A stretch of DNA of 64,000 bases from Sanderia malayensis (taxonomy: Eukaryota > Cnidaria > Scyphozoa > Semaeostomeae > Pelagiidae), in assembly GCA_013076295.1 (NCBI GenBank), contig RQOL01000660.1, forward strand, positions 2,914,001-2,978,000. Direction: 5' to 3'. The notes below the pieces were generated by a model. It saw only the letters and a program-made list of their open reading frames with translations. It ran no database searches and was not told the origin of the DNA. Made by a program: the position numbers and the translations under genes. This document shows positions 16,301 to 25,470 of this stretch, piece after piece. Positions within the stretch are counted from its first letter, which is position 1, and each line of letters opens with the position of its first letter.

Positions 16301-18227
16301 ACGACCGAAAGAACAAGAACCAAGATATCCAAAATGGAAAATGGAAAAGTTTGTGGTGACGTGCATAAATACACATTATTATCATATACATCAGCAGTTA
16401 TTTCAGGCCTATTGGCATTATCAACAGTCGCACTAAATTCACTCGTATTATATGCTTTATGGCGTAAGAGAAAGGACAACGTTAGGCGGCTATTTTCTAA
16501 GCTCTTATTCAACATGGCACTGGCTGATTTTCTATACGGGCTGATAATTGATACGTTATCCGTTAGATTCCATATCCTAGAAGCACGCCAGGTTAACACT
16601 GCATCAAACGAAATCTGGATTGCTCATCTAATGTTATTCACATTAGGCGGTGTCTCTACAGTTACAATGATTTTCTTCAGCATCGAAAGAATCCACTCGA
16701 TAATCCGACCAATCCAATCGAGAATCGGATTAAGCGCATGGAAATCCACGCTGTTACTTGTATTCATCTGGATTGCATCGATTGCTCAAGGAACAATTTA
16801 TCTCAAAATCCGATTCACAAAATACTTGATGGTTTTTTCCATAATCAATGTTTTTCTTCCGATGACGTCATTGGCAATTACTCTGAGCATATTTTACTTC
16901 AAGTTGATTAAAAAGGATGATAGTATCACAAGGAATATTGGCGGAGAAAACGCGGATCAAAATAACCGTTACGGCGTCAATATTTCGACCCGCGCGGAGA
17001 GATCTGCAACATATTCATTTTTGAAAATGTTATTGGTATTTGCAGTGTCTTATCTACCAGTCTGCATTGCTACGATATACTACGTGGTGTGCGAAAATTG
17101 CAATTGTTTAACCATGCATATTTTCAAAGACATTTCCACGTTGTCAATATTCTCAGGACCACTAATGAGGCCAATTGTATTTATTTTCACACTTCAGATG
17201 CTTAAAAATATATTTAGAAGAAGTTTCTTCATGAAAAAACAGGCAGCCGTTTATAATGTTAGTTCATAGAGATAAAAACTGAATTCTAAAAATAAGATAT
17301 TTCAGAGCTAGAAGGTAACCCATTCTTTTTGAAATATTACTGAAAGTAATATTACTGAAAGTAATATTTAAAAAAAAAATAGCATTTGTAACCTACAGAA
17401 TGTCTCAGTAGATCAATTCAAATCCGAGCTTGACAGGTTTTTAGCTATAGTTCCTGATAAGCCATTAATACCTGGTTATATGCAGTACAGAAGGCAAATT
17501 AAAACAGCCTATTAGACTGGGTAACATCCTGGTATCTCCCAGAAGAGGATGAAAGGCACCTTGGTGCTCACCATCTTGCAGACAAGGCTTCAACGAAGTC
17601 AGGGTGATATCGTCAAAACTAACTCAAGTAACTCAAGTAAGTATAGGAACATTTTAAAGCTTACCTTGATAAGTTGCAATTTTTTAAATTCAATAATACA
17701 GCTAACTCTGACAACGTTTTCAAACTCGACATTCCTGATTGTGATAACGAACTTTGAGATAAACCAATTTCTGTGAGGATACTTTGGTTTTGTTGATCTA
17801 CAACAATTTAAATAAAGTGATTATAATTGTGAAAAACTTATATCAAACATTTTTGGGATAAATAAATAACCCAAATAAATTATTAACTTACCTTCTATCA
17901 AATATTCTTCAATTTTTCTTGTTATGTCATCAATGCTTATCTTAAGTAATCTGTCTAATTCTTTATTTCTTTTCATAATTTTGTAAAGAATGTTTGTTGT
18001 GTATTTATTTATCTCATACTGAGGAACAAGGCGAGGGGAAAACATACTTTCCAACCAAATATTGATCTGTAAAATTAATTTTATAAAATGATAGTCCCAA
18101 CATTTACTTTCGGCTCAATTGTGTCATACAATTTATTAAGGGCCTAGCCAAACAGAAGAAGTCCAATAGTCTCACTCACCTCTTTGTGTGCGTTCAAAAG
18201 TTGCTCTTCAGATTCAATCGGTTCCAT
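13396..18227 (-). CDS. HAUS1: HAUS augmin-like complex subunit 1
   Basis: Nine exons from 5' to 3': 18180-18227, 17892-18066, 17665-17770, 15265-15399, 14963-15086, 14586-14651, 13928-13999, 13680-13727 and 13396-13446. Together they give 274 residues (human HAUS1 about 278). The N-terminal block (INIWLESMFSP, VPQYEINKYTTNILY, MKRNKELDR) and the C-terminal block (LLARVKVEEAKQEL) match HAUS1 in order. The middle is predicted coiled coil. In the family, HAUS1 is part of the eight-subunit augmin complex that recruits gamma-tubulin to spindle microtubules for branching nucleation. Intron 5 begins with GC (CAG/GCATGC), required by phase. Intron 3 (15400-17664) contains an opposite-strand GPCR gene, and intron 6 a truncated MITE. 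The last exon is short and was chosen by phase and by its 16-residue length, equal to human. Confidence 0.93.
13512..13600. repeat. Short tandem repeat, about 26-bp unit
   Basis: Three and a half copies of a unit like GATGATGTTACTTGATGATG lie in HAUS1 intron 8, plus decayed flanking copies. Simple sequence; no function proposed. Confidence 0.8.
14165..14484. mobile_element. Truncated copy of a TA-flanked MITE, family A
   Basis: Begins TA-CACTTTTTTTAATAAGCAAC and matches 18778-19180 and 24380-24768 closely until about 14484, where the 3' part including the right terminal repeat is missing. It lies in HAUS1 intron 6. Non-coding. Confidence 0.85.
16334..17269 (+). CDS. Rhodopsin-like (class A) G-protein-coupled receptor, intronless
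   Basis: Encodes 311 residues with seven hydrophobic segments. Helix 1 has the Asn in ALNSLVLY; helix 2 the LALAD-like MALADF; helix 3 ends in SIERI where DRY is expected; helix 4 has the Trp in FIWIAS; helix 6 has SYLP in place of CWLP. Helix 7 reads LMRPIVFIF, so the NPxxY motif is altered. The usual helix 3 disulphide cysteine is not evident. Orphan; the ligand cannot be inferred. I chose ATG 16334 (context CCAAAATGG) over an in-frame ATG at 16289. The gene sits on the opposite strand inside HAUS1 intron 3. Single-exon structure is common in expanded invertebrate GPCR families. Confidence 0.9.
   Translation: MENGKVCGDVHKYTLLSYTSAVISGLLALSTVALNSLVLYALWRKRKDNVRRLFSKLLFNMALADFLYGLIIDTLSVRFHILEARQVNTASNEIWIAHLMLFTLGGVSTVTMIFFSIERIHSIIRPIQSRIGLSAWKSTLLLVFIWIASIAQGTIYLKIRFTKYLMVFSIINVFLPMTSLAITLSIFYFKLIKKDDSITRNIGGENADQNNRYGVNISTRAERSATYSFLKMLLVFAVSYLPVCIATIYYVVCENCNCLTMHIFKDISTLSIFSGPLMRPIVFIFTLQMLKNIFRRSFFMKKQAAVYNVSS
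17399..17515 (+). pseudogene. 3' tail of a non-LTR retrotransposon reverse-transcriptase ORF
   Basis: A 38-codon frame ending in TAG reads SVDQFKSELDRF, then YRRQIKTAY before the stop. The pattern Val-Asp-x-Phe-Lys-x-x-Leu-Asp-x-x-Phe/Trp is the familiar end of LINE-type polyproteins. Upstream sequence is not open, so this is a 5'-truncated LINE insertion in HAUS1 intron 3. The sequence after the stop, to about 17590, may be its 3' UTR. Confidence 0.6.
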
Positions 18228-18777
18228 CTTGAATTTTGACAGCTTTTAGACAGGTAAAAAGCAATTTATCTGCAACTTGATGACTTTTCAGACTCAATTT
18301 GTTTGCTTCTTGTTGCTGTAAATCCAGCCAGGTAGATGGTTTTTAGTATGCATCGAAATTCGAACCGATCTGCTCGTACACCACTTTTTCGTTTTACGAC
18401 GAACAGAAAAAAGAGCGGATGCCGAGAATCGAGCTTCACGAGTAAAACGGCGAGAATGCTTCGGTTGCAATATATTTGTGATCGTTTTGGAAAAGCTTTC
18501 GGCCTAATTTCATTTGTATCCCTTGTATTGGATATCCAAAATACAATAAATTTATTTTACTATTCCAAAAATAAAGGCAAAAAATCGTGCGGAGCAATTA
18601 ATAAAACATTAAACAAAGCTACATATATGTGCTACATATATATGTAAAGGCTCTATAAAAGACAACTCAAACTGTTAGTTTATTAATTTTTAGTTAACAA
18701 TTAATTATTTAGCTGGTTTGTTATTTAGTTTAGCTTAATTTCATTCAGTAGCTGTTTAACGTATACACTTATTGTAC

Positions 18778-19180
18778 TACACTTTTTTTTTTAATAAGCA
18801 ACTAGACTTTGGTCCAGCACTGAAAGTTGCTTAAAATTTTGGATATTTTAGCCCTCAAAGTTGCTTAAAAGTTGCTTACAATTTTTCGTACCTATAACAG
18901 CCTCTCCTGTCCCCAGGGTACCACCCCTAAGTTTGTGGGTCAAAATCATCAACTGTAACGCCTACAACATAAGACTTAAGAGACAGTAAGTGTAAACATG
19001 TTAGTCAAGAACTTCAACAGCACAGTGAACATTCGTGCCCAGTTTTAGCATTCTAAAATAAATGATGTTTGAATTCTTAGTTGCTAACAGTAATTCAATT
19101 GAGCCCTCGAGTTGCTTAATGTTAGGGTCAATCCAGCCCTAGTTGCTTATTGAGCGGTTGCTTATTAAAAAAAAAGTGTA
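18778..19180. mobile_element. Full-length MITE, family A
   Basis: About 400 bp. It is bounded by inverted terminal repeats TACACTTTTTTTT..AATAAGCAAC and GTTGCTTATTAAAA..AGTGTA, with TA at each edge as in Tc1/mariner-type insertions. Internal GTTGCTTAA motifs recur near the ends. Non-coding. Absent from the matching site in the right palindrome arm, so it was inserted after the duplication. Confidence 0.9.
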
Positions 19181-19835
19181 GGCTATTGTTTGAAAATGAA
19201 AATCTTGAAATCAGCTCCCTCCAAAAATAAAGAAACCCCCGGGGTCTAATTTGAGGATTCACGGTTTGCAGATTTTGAATTTTGAAATCTCAAAAGAAGT
19301 CTGACTTTATATGTTATTTTGACAAATGTGGTGTTGACAGACAAGTGTCTCAGAATGGTGGTGCCATGTAAAGTGAAACAATATCTTTTTAATCGCCCAA
19401 AAGATGGTAGCACATTGTATGCAGAATATAACATGTGCAGAAAACATCAATAATGCCAGCATTATCATGAAAATCTATGTACTGGCATATCAACTTACTC
19501 AGCAAGAGAACCAATTTCTCTCCGCTATTCATATTTGCTCCCTGCAAAATAACTCCGACGAAAATAAAAACTCTTTGAAAAATGCACATGGATTGATGAA
19601 TCTGAACAAATCGAATCCAACAAAGCAAGAGTTTGTGAAGCCTTTCAATTTTTGTTAAAGATTGCAATTGCACTCAGAAGGTAGAAGGCAAAACACAAGA
19701 CAAATGAAACCAATTTTTTAAAACAATAACAATAACTTTTAGAAACAATTTATAACAATAACGTAACAATAACAATAACATTTATAAAAGCGTTCATTTT
19801 AACATCTTCATCCTGAAATTGAAATAGAAATAGTA

Positions 19836-20615
19836 TTATTGGACTATAAGTATTATACAACAAGAACAATTTCGATAGAGACAGTTTATGAAACAAGAAA
19901 TATTTATTGAAAAAAGTTGACAAATAAATTTATGATAATCACCCCGTCTTGACCGCTTCCTTAGGATAAAATCGACATCCACTTCACCGTGAGGCAAATT
20001 ACTGGAAAGGAATGAGATTGCGTGTAAAGCGTAAAAATTCCAATATTTCAGCATAAATTAGATTCCAAAGTATGAGGGACTATACTTACAGTTCATGCCC
20101 AAATTCTTCCATTTCTATTCTCCTCCTCAGTTCGAGGAGGAGTTTATAGAGTCGTTCACCTCTTACCTTTTAAAACAAAAGTAAAATTGCACACAGACAA
20201 GTTCCAAAGACAGGAAAGGTCAGAAAATAAATTCATGATTTTTACTCACATATATCACATAAATTTGATCATCATCATCGTCTTCTAAAGAAATACAAAA
20301 TGGTTTGGCATGATTTTCTATACGTTTAGGGCGCAAAATTGCATTATTTCCATGTGGCTACTTCAGCGAAAAGCACTGAGCCCTTGCGAAGAATTTGTAC
20401 ATGACTTCGATTGAATAAAAATAGTTTACCTGTATCGTCCACATATTCTATCGGTCGTTTGTTACTGCAAAGAAAGGGAGATTGAAGATAAATCAGCACA
20501 ATCGTGAGACACAAATAGACATGAAATACACATAATAAATTTGATTATAATCATAATAACACGAGGAACTAGTATAGTATGCAAAATATTCATCATACCT
20601 CTTGGCGTTGACCAT
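19836..20615 (-). CDS. Unrecognised multi-exon gene, copy 1 of a palindromic pair (partial model)
   Basis: Exons from ATG 20615: 20599-20615, 20430-20464, 20250-20284, 20090-20166, then 19836-20001 if it reads through to a stop. GT-AG borders and phase hold across the first four junctions. The predicted protein starts MVNAKSNKRPIEYVDDTEDD, continues VRGERLYKLLLELRRRIEME and GEVDVDFILRKRSRRGDYHK. It is acidic near the N-terminus, then Arg/Leu-rich helical. Further 3' exons may exist: a 5' border TTTTGCAG/GGAGC is seen in the antisense of about 19550, with an intact GTAAGT after it. I do not know the family. Copy 2 lies at 22039-22814 in opposite orientation. Confidence 0.6.
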
Positions 20616-20903
20616 GCTGACTGAATCTGAATGCAAGCCACGCACATGCACATTACATCATTCACGGCTTGCGGAAGTGGTATGGTGATGAGTGTAAACG
20701 GAAACGGAAGTATCCGTCACTTATTATTCTACCGCGTCTGTTCCTGGAACCTCTGATGCAAAAGATGGCTCATCTGATAGTTGCAAAAGATAATTTATAA
20801 CGAACCGTGTTCGTTACAATTACGACAGATTAAGAAATTTTTCTTTTTTCCGACTATTTATTGTTAGTTCCGATATGAACCGTTCTGCTTCTCGCCCATA
20901 ACT

Positions 20904-21744
20904 GCACTTCGGGAAAGCATGGTTGCAGCCTCTCTCTGGCTTTGCGCCACACTTAGGGAAAGCATGGTCGCAATCTCGCTATAAACATTACATTATACTT
21001 ACTTTTGATTTAAGTCAATTTGCTTGCAAACTGTGTAAAAAAAACTAAAGAAATAGCACAGTATACACAAATGTTAGACATTAGGAATGTGATTGTTATT
21101 AAGCGAGGTTGCGACCATGCTTTCCCGAAGTGCGTTGTTAATATTTTCCGACGATGCTTTCCCTAAGCATGGGTGCGTGTTCCACGATACTTTCCAGAAA
21201 GCACGGTGGCTGCTTGCAGCGACGCTTTCTGGAATGCATGGTTGGGTTATTTCCAATGAAGATATCTGGAAAGCGGCGTTGCAAGCTGTGCCGAGGAATC
21301 ATTACGACGAAACATTTTTGACCCCAATGCCGCGCCATAATCTAACCTTTGTCTGGTAAACAACTTCCACCGTCAACAAATACTACTGCTTATGAAGCTC
21401 ACTAGTCATCGCGTGATAAAGATAGAGCACCGCTCATTCACACCCTTACTGTTTACCTCCCATCTGGGCCTAGATTTAAGAGGCCCCAAAAAAATTTATT
21501 TCGAAAAACCTGTGAACTGCTGTCATAAACTGAGTTTGGCGCCATCAGCCAGCAATCATAATTTTCTTTTAATTTTATTTTCGTTAGCAAATCAAATCGT
21601 TAGTTAAACAAATTGTCCATAAAATGGCAGGGTTCTGAGTACCATTCACGTGACAACAAATTTTTTTTGGTGTATTTCAAGGGGCCGCAATCAATTTTGG
21701 GCCCAGGGCCCCAAACAGACTTAAATGAAGCCCTGCCTCCCATG
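20904..21744. other. Spacer of the large palindrome, with nested inverted repeats
   Basis: Not shared between the outer arms. It contains a smaller inverted repeat: 20906-20940 (cttcgggaaagcatggttgc) against about 21104-21133, with repeated motifs GGGAAAGCATGGTNGC. A further short inverted pair (gggcctagatttaag at about 21466, cttaaatgaagccct at about 21721) suggests an inserted element. An 88-codon open frame at 21093-21359 is made of these repeats and is not believed coding. Confidence 0.6.
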
Positions 21745-23655
21745 ACAGTTATGGGCGAGAAGCAGAACGGTTCATATCGGAACTAACAATAAGTAGTCGG
21801 AAAAAAGAAAAATTTCTTAATCTGTCGTAATTGTAACGAACATGGTTCGTTATAAATTATCTTTTGCAACAATGAGATTTGCCATCTTTTGCATCAGAGG
21901 TTCTAGGAATAGACGTGGTAGAATAATAAGTGACGGATACTTCCGTTTCCGTTTACACTCATCACCATACCACTTCCGCAAGCCGTGAATGATGTAATGT
22001 GCATGTGCGTGGCTTGCATTCATTCAGATTCAGTCAGCATGGTCACCGCCAAGGGGTATGATGAATATTTTGCATACTATACTAGTTCCTCGTGTTATTA
22101 TGATTATAATCAAATTTATTATGTGTATTTCATGTCTATTTGTGTCTCACGATTGTACTGATTTATCTTCAATCTCCCTTTCTTTGCAGTAACAAACGAC
22201 CGATAGAATATGTGGACGATACAGGTAAACTATTTTTATTCAATCGAAGTTATGTACAAATTCTTCGCAAGGGCTCAGTGCTCTTCGCTGAAGTAGCCAC
22301 ATGGAAATAATGCAATTTTGCGCCCTAAACGTATAGAAAATCATGCCAAACCATTTTGTATTTCTTTAGAAGACGATGATGATCAGATCTACGTGTTATA
22401 TGTGAGTAAAATCATGAATTTATTTTCTGACCTTTCCTGTCTTTGGAACTTGTCTGTGTGCAATTTTACTTTTGTTTTAAAAGGTAAGAGGTGAACGACT
22501 TTACCGCCTCCTCCTCGAATTGAGGAGGAGACTAGAGATTGAAGCCTTTGGGCATGAACTGTAAGTATAGTCCCTCATACTTTGGAATCTAATTTATGCT
22601 GAAATATTGGAATTTTTACGCTTTACACGCAATCTCATTCCTCTTCAGTAATTTGCCTCACGGTGAAGTGGATGTCGATTTTATCCTAAGGAAGCGGTCA
22701 AGACGGGGTGATTATCATAAATTTATTTGTCAACTTTTTTCAATAAATATTTCTTGTTTCATAAACTGTCTCTATCGAAGTTGTTCTTGTTGTATAATAC
22801 TTATAGTCCAATAATGCTATTTCTATTTCAATTTCAGGATGAAGATGTTAAAATGAACGCTTTTATAAAAGTTGTTATTGTTAAGTTATTGTTATAAATT
22901 GTTTCTAAAAGTTATTGTTATTGTTTTAAAAAATTGGTTTCATTTGTCTTGTGTTTTGCCTTCTATCTGAGTGAAATTGCAATCTTTAACAAAAGTGGAA
23001 AGGTTTCACAAATTCTTGCTTTGTTGGATTCGATTTGTTCAGATTCATCAATCCATGTGCATTTTTCAAAGAGTGTTATTTTCGTCGTAGTTATTTTGCA
23101 GGGAGCAAATATGAATAGCGGAGAGAAATTGGTTGTCTTGCTGAATAAATTGACATGCCAGTACATAGATTTTCATGATAATGCTGGCATTATTAATGTT
23201 TTCTGCAGATGTTATATTCTGCATACAATTTGCTACCATCTTTTGGCGATTAAAAAGATATTGTTTCACTTTACATCTGAATACCGTCGGTAAACTGGAA
23301 GTTGACTTGATATTCAATACACAATAAATACCTTAAGAGGAAATAAAATTTAGAATGATTTATTCTATTCTCATTTTGTGCATAACAATACTTAATGACT
23401 AAATCTCATACGATTGATGACATGATAGAAAAATAGTATTAAGAAAAATAGAACTATTTAAGTGACACGATTCTGAGACAGTTGTCAACACCACTCCGAA
23501 AGCTTTCCAAAACGATCACAGATATATCAAAGCTAAAGCATTCTCGCAGTTTTATTCGTGAAGCTCGATTCTCGGTATCCGCTCGCTGGTCTATTCGTCG
23601 TAAAACGAATAAGTGGTGTACGAGCAGATCGGTTTCGATGCATCTTAAAAAGCAT
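21745..23655 (+). repeat. Right arm of the large palindrome
   Basis: Inverted counterpart of 18330-20903. Matching landmarks: ATGGGCGAGAAGCAGAACGG near 21749 with its complement near 20880-20900; GTGACGGATACTTCCG near 21931 with its complement near 20705-20720; the CACCACTCCGAAAGC..CTTTCCAAAACGATC region near 23490 with its complement near 18480. The two arms read outward as two gene copies. Confidence 0.92.
22039..22814 (+). CDS. Unrecognised multi-exon gene, copy 2 of a palindromic pair (partial model)
   Basis: Exons: 22039-22055, 22190-22224, 22370-22401, 22484-22560 and 22649-22814 (the last to a stop). The protein is MVTAKGNKRPIEYVDDTEDD, then QIYVLYVRGERLYRLLLELR and GEVDVDFILRKRSRRGDYHK. 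It differs from copy 1 by a few substitutions and by one Asp codon fewer in exon 3, so the frame is preserved while the DNA has drifted, which suggests that at least one copy stayed coding. In the region of a possible later exon near 23100-23145, copy 2 has AATAAATT where copy 1 keeps a GTAAGT donor. Function unknown. Confidence 0.6.
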
Positions 23656-23749
23656 CTGCGTGAGCAAAAGGCGGGAAGTCTCGAAAAATCAACAATGATG
23701 GTAATAACTTAATAAGTCCCAATAATGACTGAAGTCATAATGAAATCAG

Positions 23750-24247
23750 TACACTCATTTTTTTAATAAGCAATTTCAACTCGGGCTCAGTACTAAAAAT
23801 TGCTTAGCTGGAAGGCGAATTTGAGTACTCAAAATTGCTTAGGAATTGCTTAACTTTTTGTTCGTGTTTTTTGAAAATAGATTAGAAAAAGGTAAATATA
23901 GGGCCATTATACTTAGGTGGCCAACACAATTACTGTATGCTAAATACCTAAATACAAATCGCTACATATTACTAGTGATCAAGCTTCCTGCTTGTGGCTA
24001 ACGAAACTGAAAACGGTTTCATAATTTGTAAATATTGAAAGTTAACAAGTATTGAGGGCAGATAACGCTTGCACAGGCTATTCATGTTAGTAAGATGGTG
24101 TCAGTTCACATTTCCTGTTAAACACTGAAAGTATATTTTTTCAAATTGCTTAGCAGTCTTCAATACAGTACTAAAATTGCTTAACTTATTTCCTTGCCGA
24201 GTGCTGCCTTGCTTATAAAGCAGTTGCTTATAAAGCCAAATGAGTGT
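23750..24247. mobile_element. MITE, family B
   Basis: Bounded by TACACTCATTTTTTTAATAA on the left and GCTTATAAAGCCAAATGAGTGTA on the right, with TA edges. It is organised like family A, with repeated ATTGCTTA motifs near both ends, but the internal sequence is different. About 500 bp, non-coding. Confidence 0.85.
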
Positions 24248-24379
24248 AAGTAAACAATAAAAAAGAGAGGGAGGGTGGGGGGAATTGTGCTCGCTCCGCG
24301 CAGTCTAACAAAGAGTGATTGAAGATGCTAAATTCTGTACAGCTAGGGTTTCTCGATAAAGGCGCCGTAGAAATCTAAA

Positions 24380-24768
24380 TACACTTTTTTTAAATAAGCA
24401 ACTAGACTTTGGTCCAGCCCTGAAAGTTACTTAAACGTTTGGATATTTTAGCCCTCAAAGTTGCTTAAAATTTTTTGTACCTATAACAGCCTCTCCTGTC
24501 CCCAGGGTACCACTCCTAAGTTCGTGGGTCAAAATCATCAACTGTAACGCTTACAACACAAGACTTAAGAGACAGCTAGTGTAAACATGTTAGTCAAGAA
24601 CTTCAGCAGCACAGTGAACATTCGTGCTCAGTTTTAGCATTTTAAAATAAATGCCGTTTGAATTCTTAGTTGCTAACAGTAATTCAATTGAGCCCTCGAG
24701 TTGCTTAATGTTAGGGTCAATCCAGCCCTATTTGCTTATTGAGCGGTTGCTTATTAAAACAAAGTGTA
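24380..24768. mobile_element. Full-length MITE, family A
   Basis: Third copy of the family at 18778-19180, with the same terminal inverted repeats and TA edges, in the same orientation, only about 130 bases after the family B element. Confidence 0.9.
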
Positions 24769-25470
24769 TGGATTCGATATTCTTCTATGCCCAGGTGTGA
24801 AGAATGTTGATGAACTGTGTATAAGGACTCATATCCGTCTAGTCATAACGATAATCAGTTTGGCAACTGTGCATATCAAAGCAACTATTTCTTGACCATT
24901 AACCCTGCTTAATTGATTAACCAGCATCAAAAAATATTCAAATAAAGTAAAATAATGTTTCCATGCAATAACATGTTCTCATGCTTCTGTCCTCCATGGC
25001 GCCCCATAGAAAACAGAAACATGATATACTCAGACTCTCTGGCTCCCAGAAGAACAACATAATCACAAAGAAAGATATATTACCAACGTTTTTCTGTCTA
25101 ATCAACCATACAAAGGATAATATAAAATTACGCTGTCCCGAAAATAAACTTTGTCATAAATGATATTGAACATGAACAATAAAGGGACATAGCAAAGACA
25201 TCGATGGAAATGACTTTGGGGAAATTTGGGGTGTACCCTGTCACATGACAGAATTTAAGTCTAAACGTGAACAATTCATTAAATTATAAAATTTGGCACG
25301 ATAGTTAGTATTCATACAATTTAGTTCAAAACCCAAGAATTTATCTTCTCCCCCCCACCTTCAGCAACATTTGCCTTGCTAAATATTTGATAATCGTTAA
25401 AAATGTGGCTAAGAAAATATAAGAGGAACATAAATTTTGAATTTCAATTTGTTATCAACGTTGCAACGCC
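24769..25470. other. Intergenic and 3' UTR of AP3B
   Basis: No supported exon. The part next to 25470 is presumably the 3' UTR of the minus-strand AP-3 beta gene. Confidence 0.5.

Larger units (their letters stand above)
18330..20903 (-). repeat. Left arm of a large palindrome
   Basis: Reverse complement of about 21745-23655. It begins just upstream of HAUS1 exon 1 and contains the minus-strand copy of a small duplicated gene. It is longer than the right arm mainly because a MITE (18778-19180) is inserted in this arm only. Small substitutions and indels are scattered throughout, with blocks of near identity. Confidence 0.92.

Noticed and set aside
21093..21359. 88-codon frame in the palindrome spacer
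   Set aside because: Built from the AAGCATGG repeats of the spacer's own inverted repeat; both strands are open and there is no homology.
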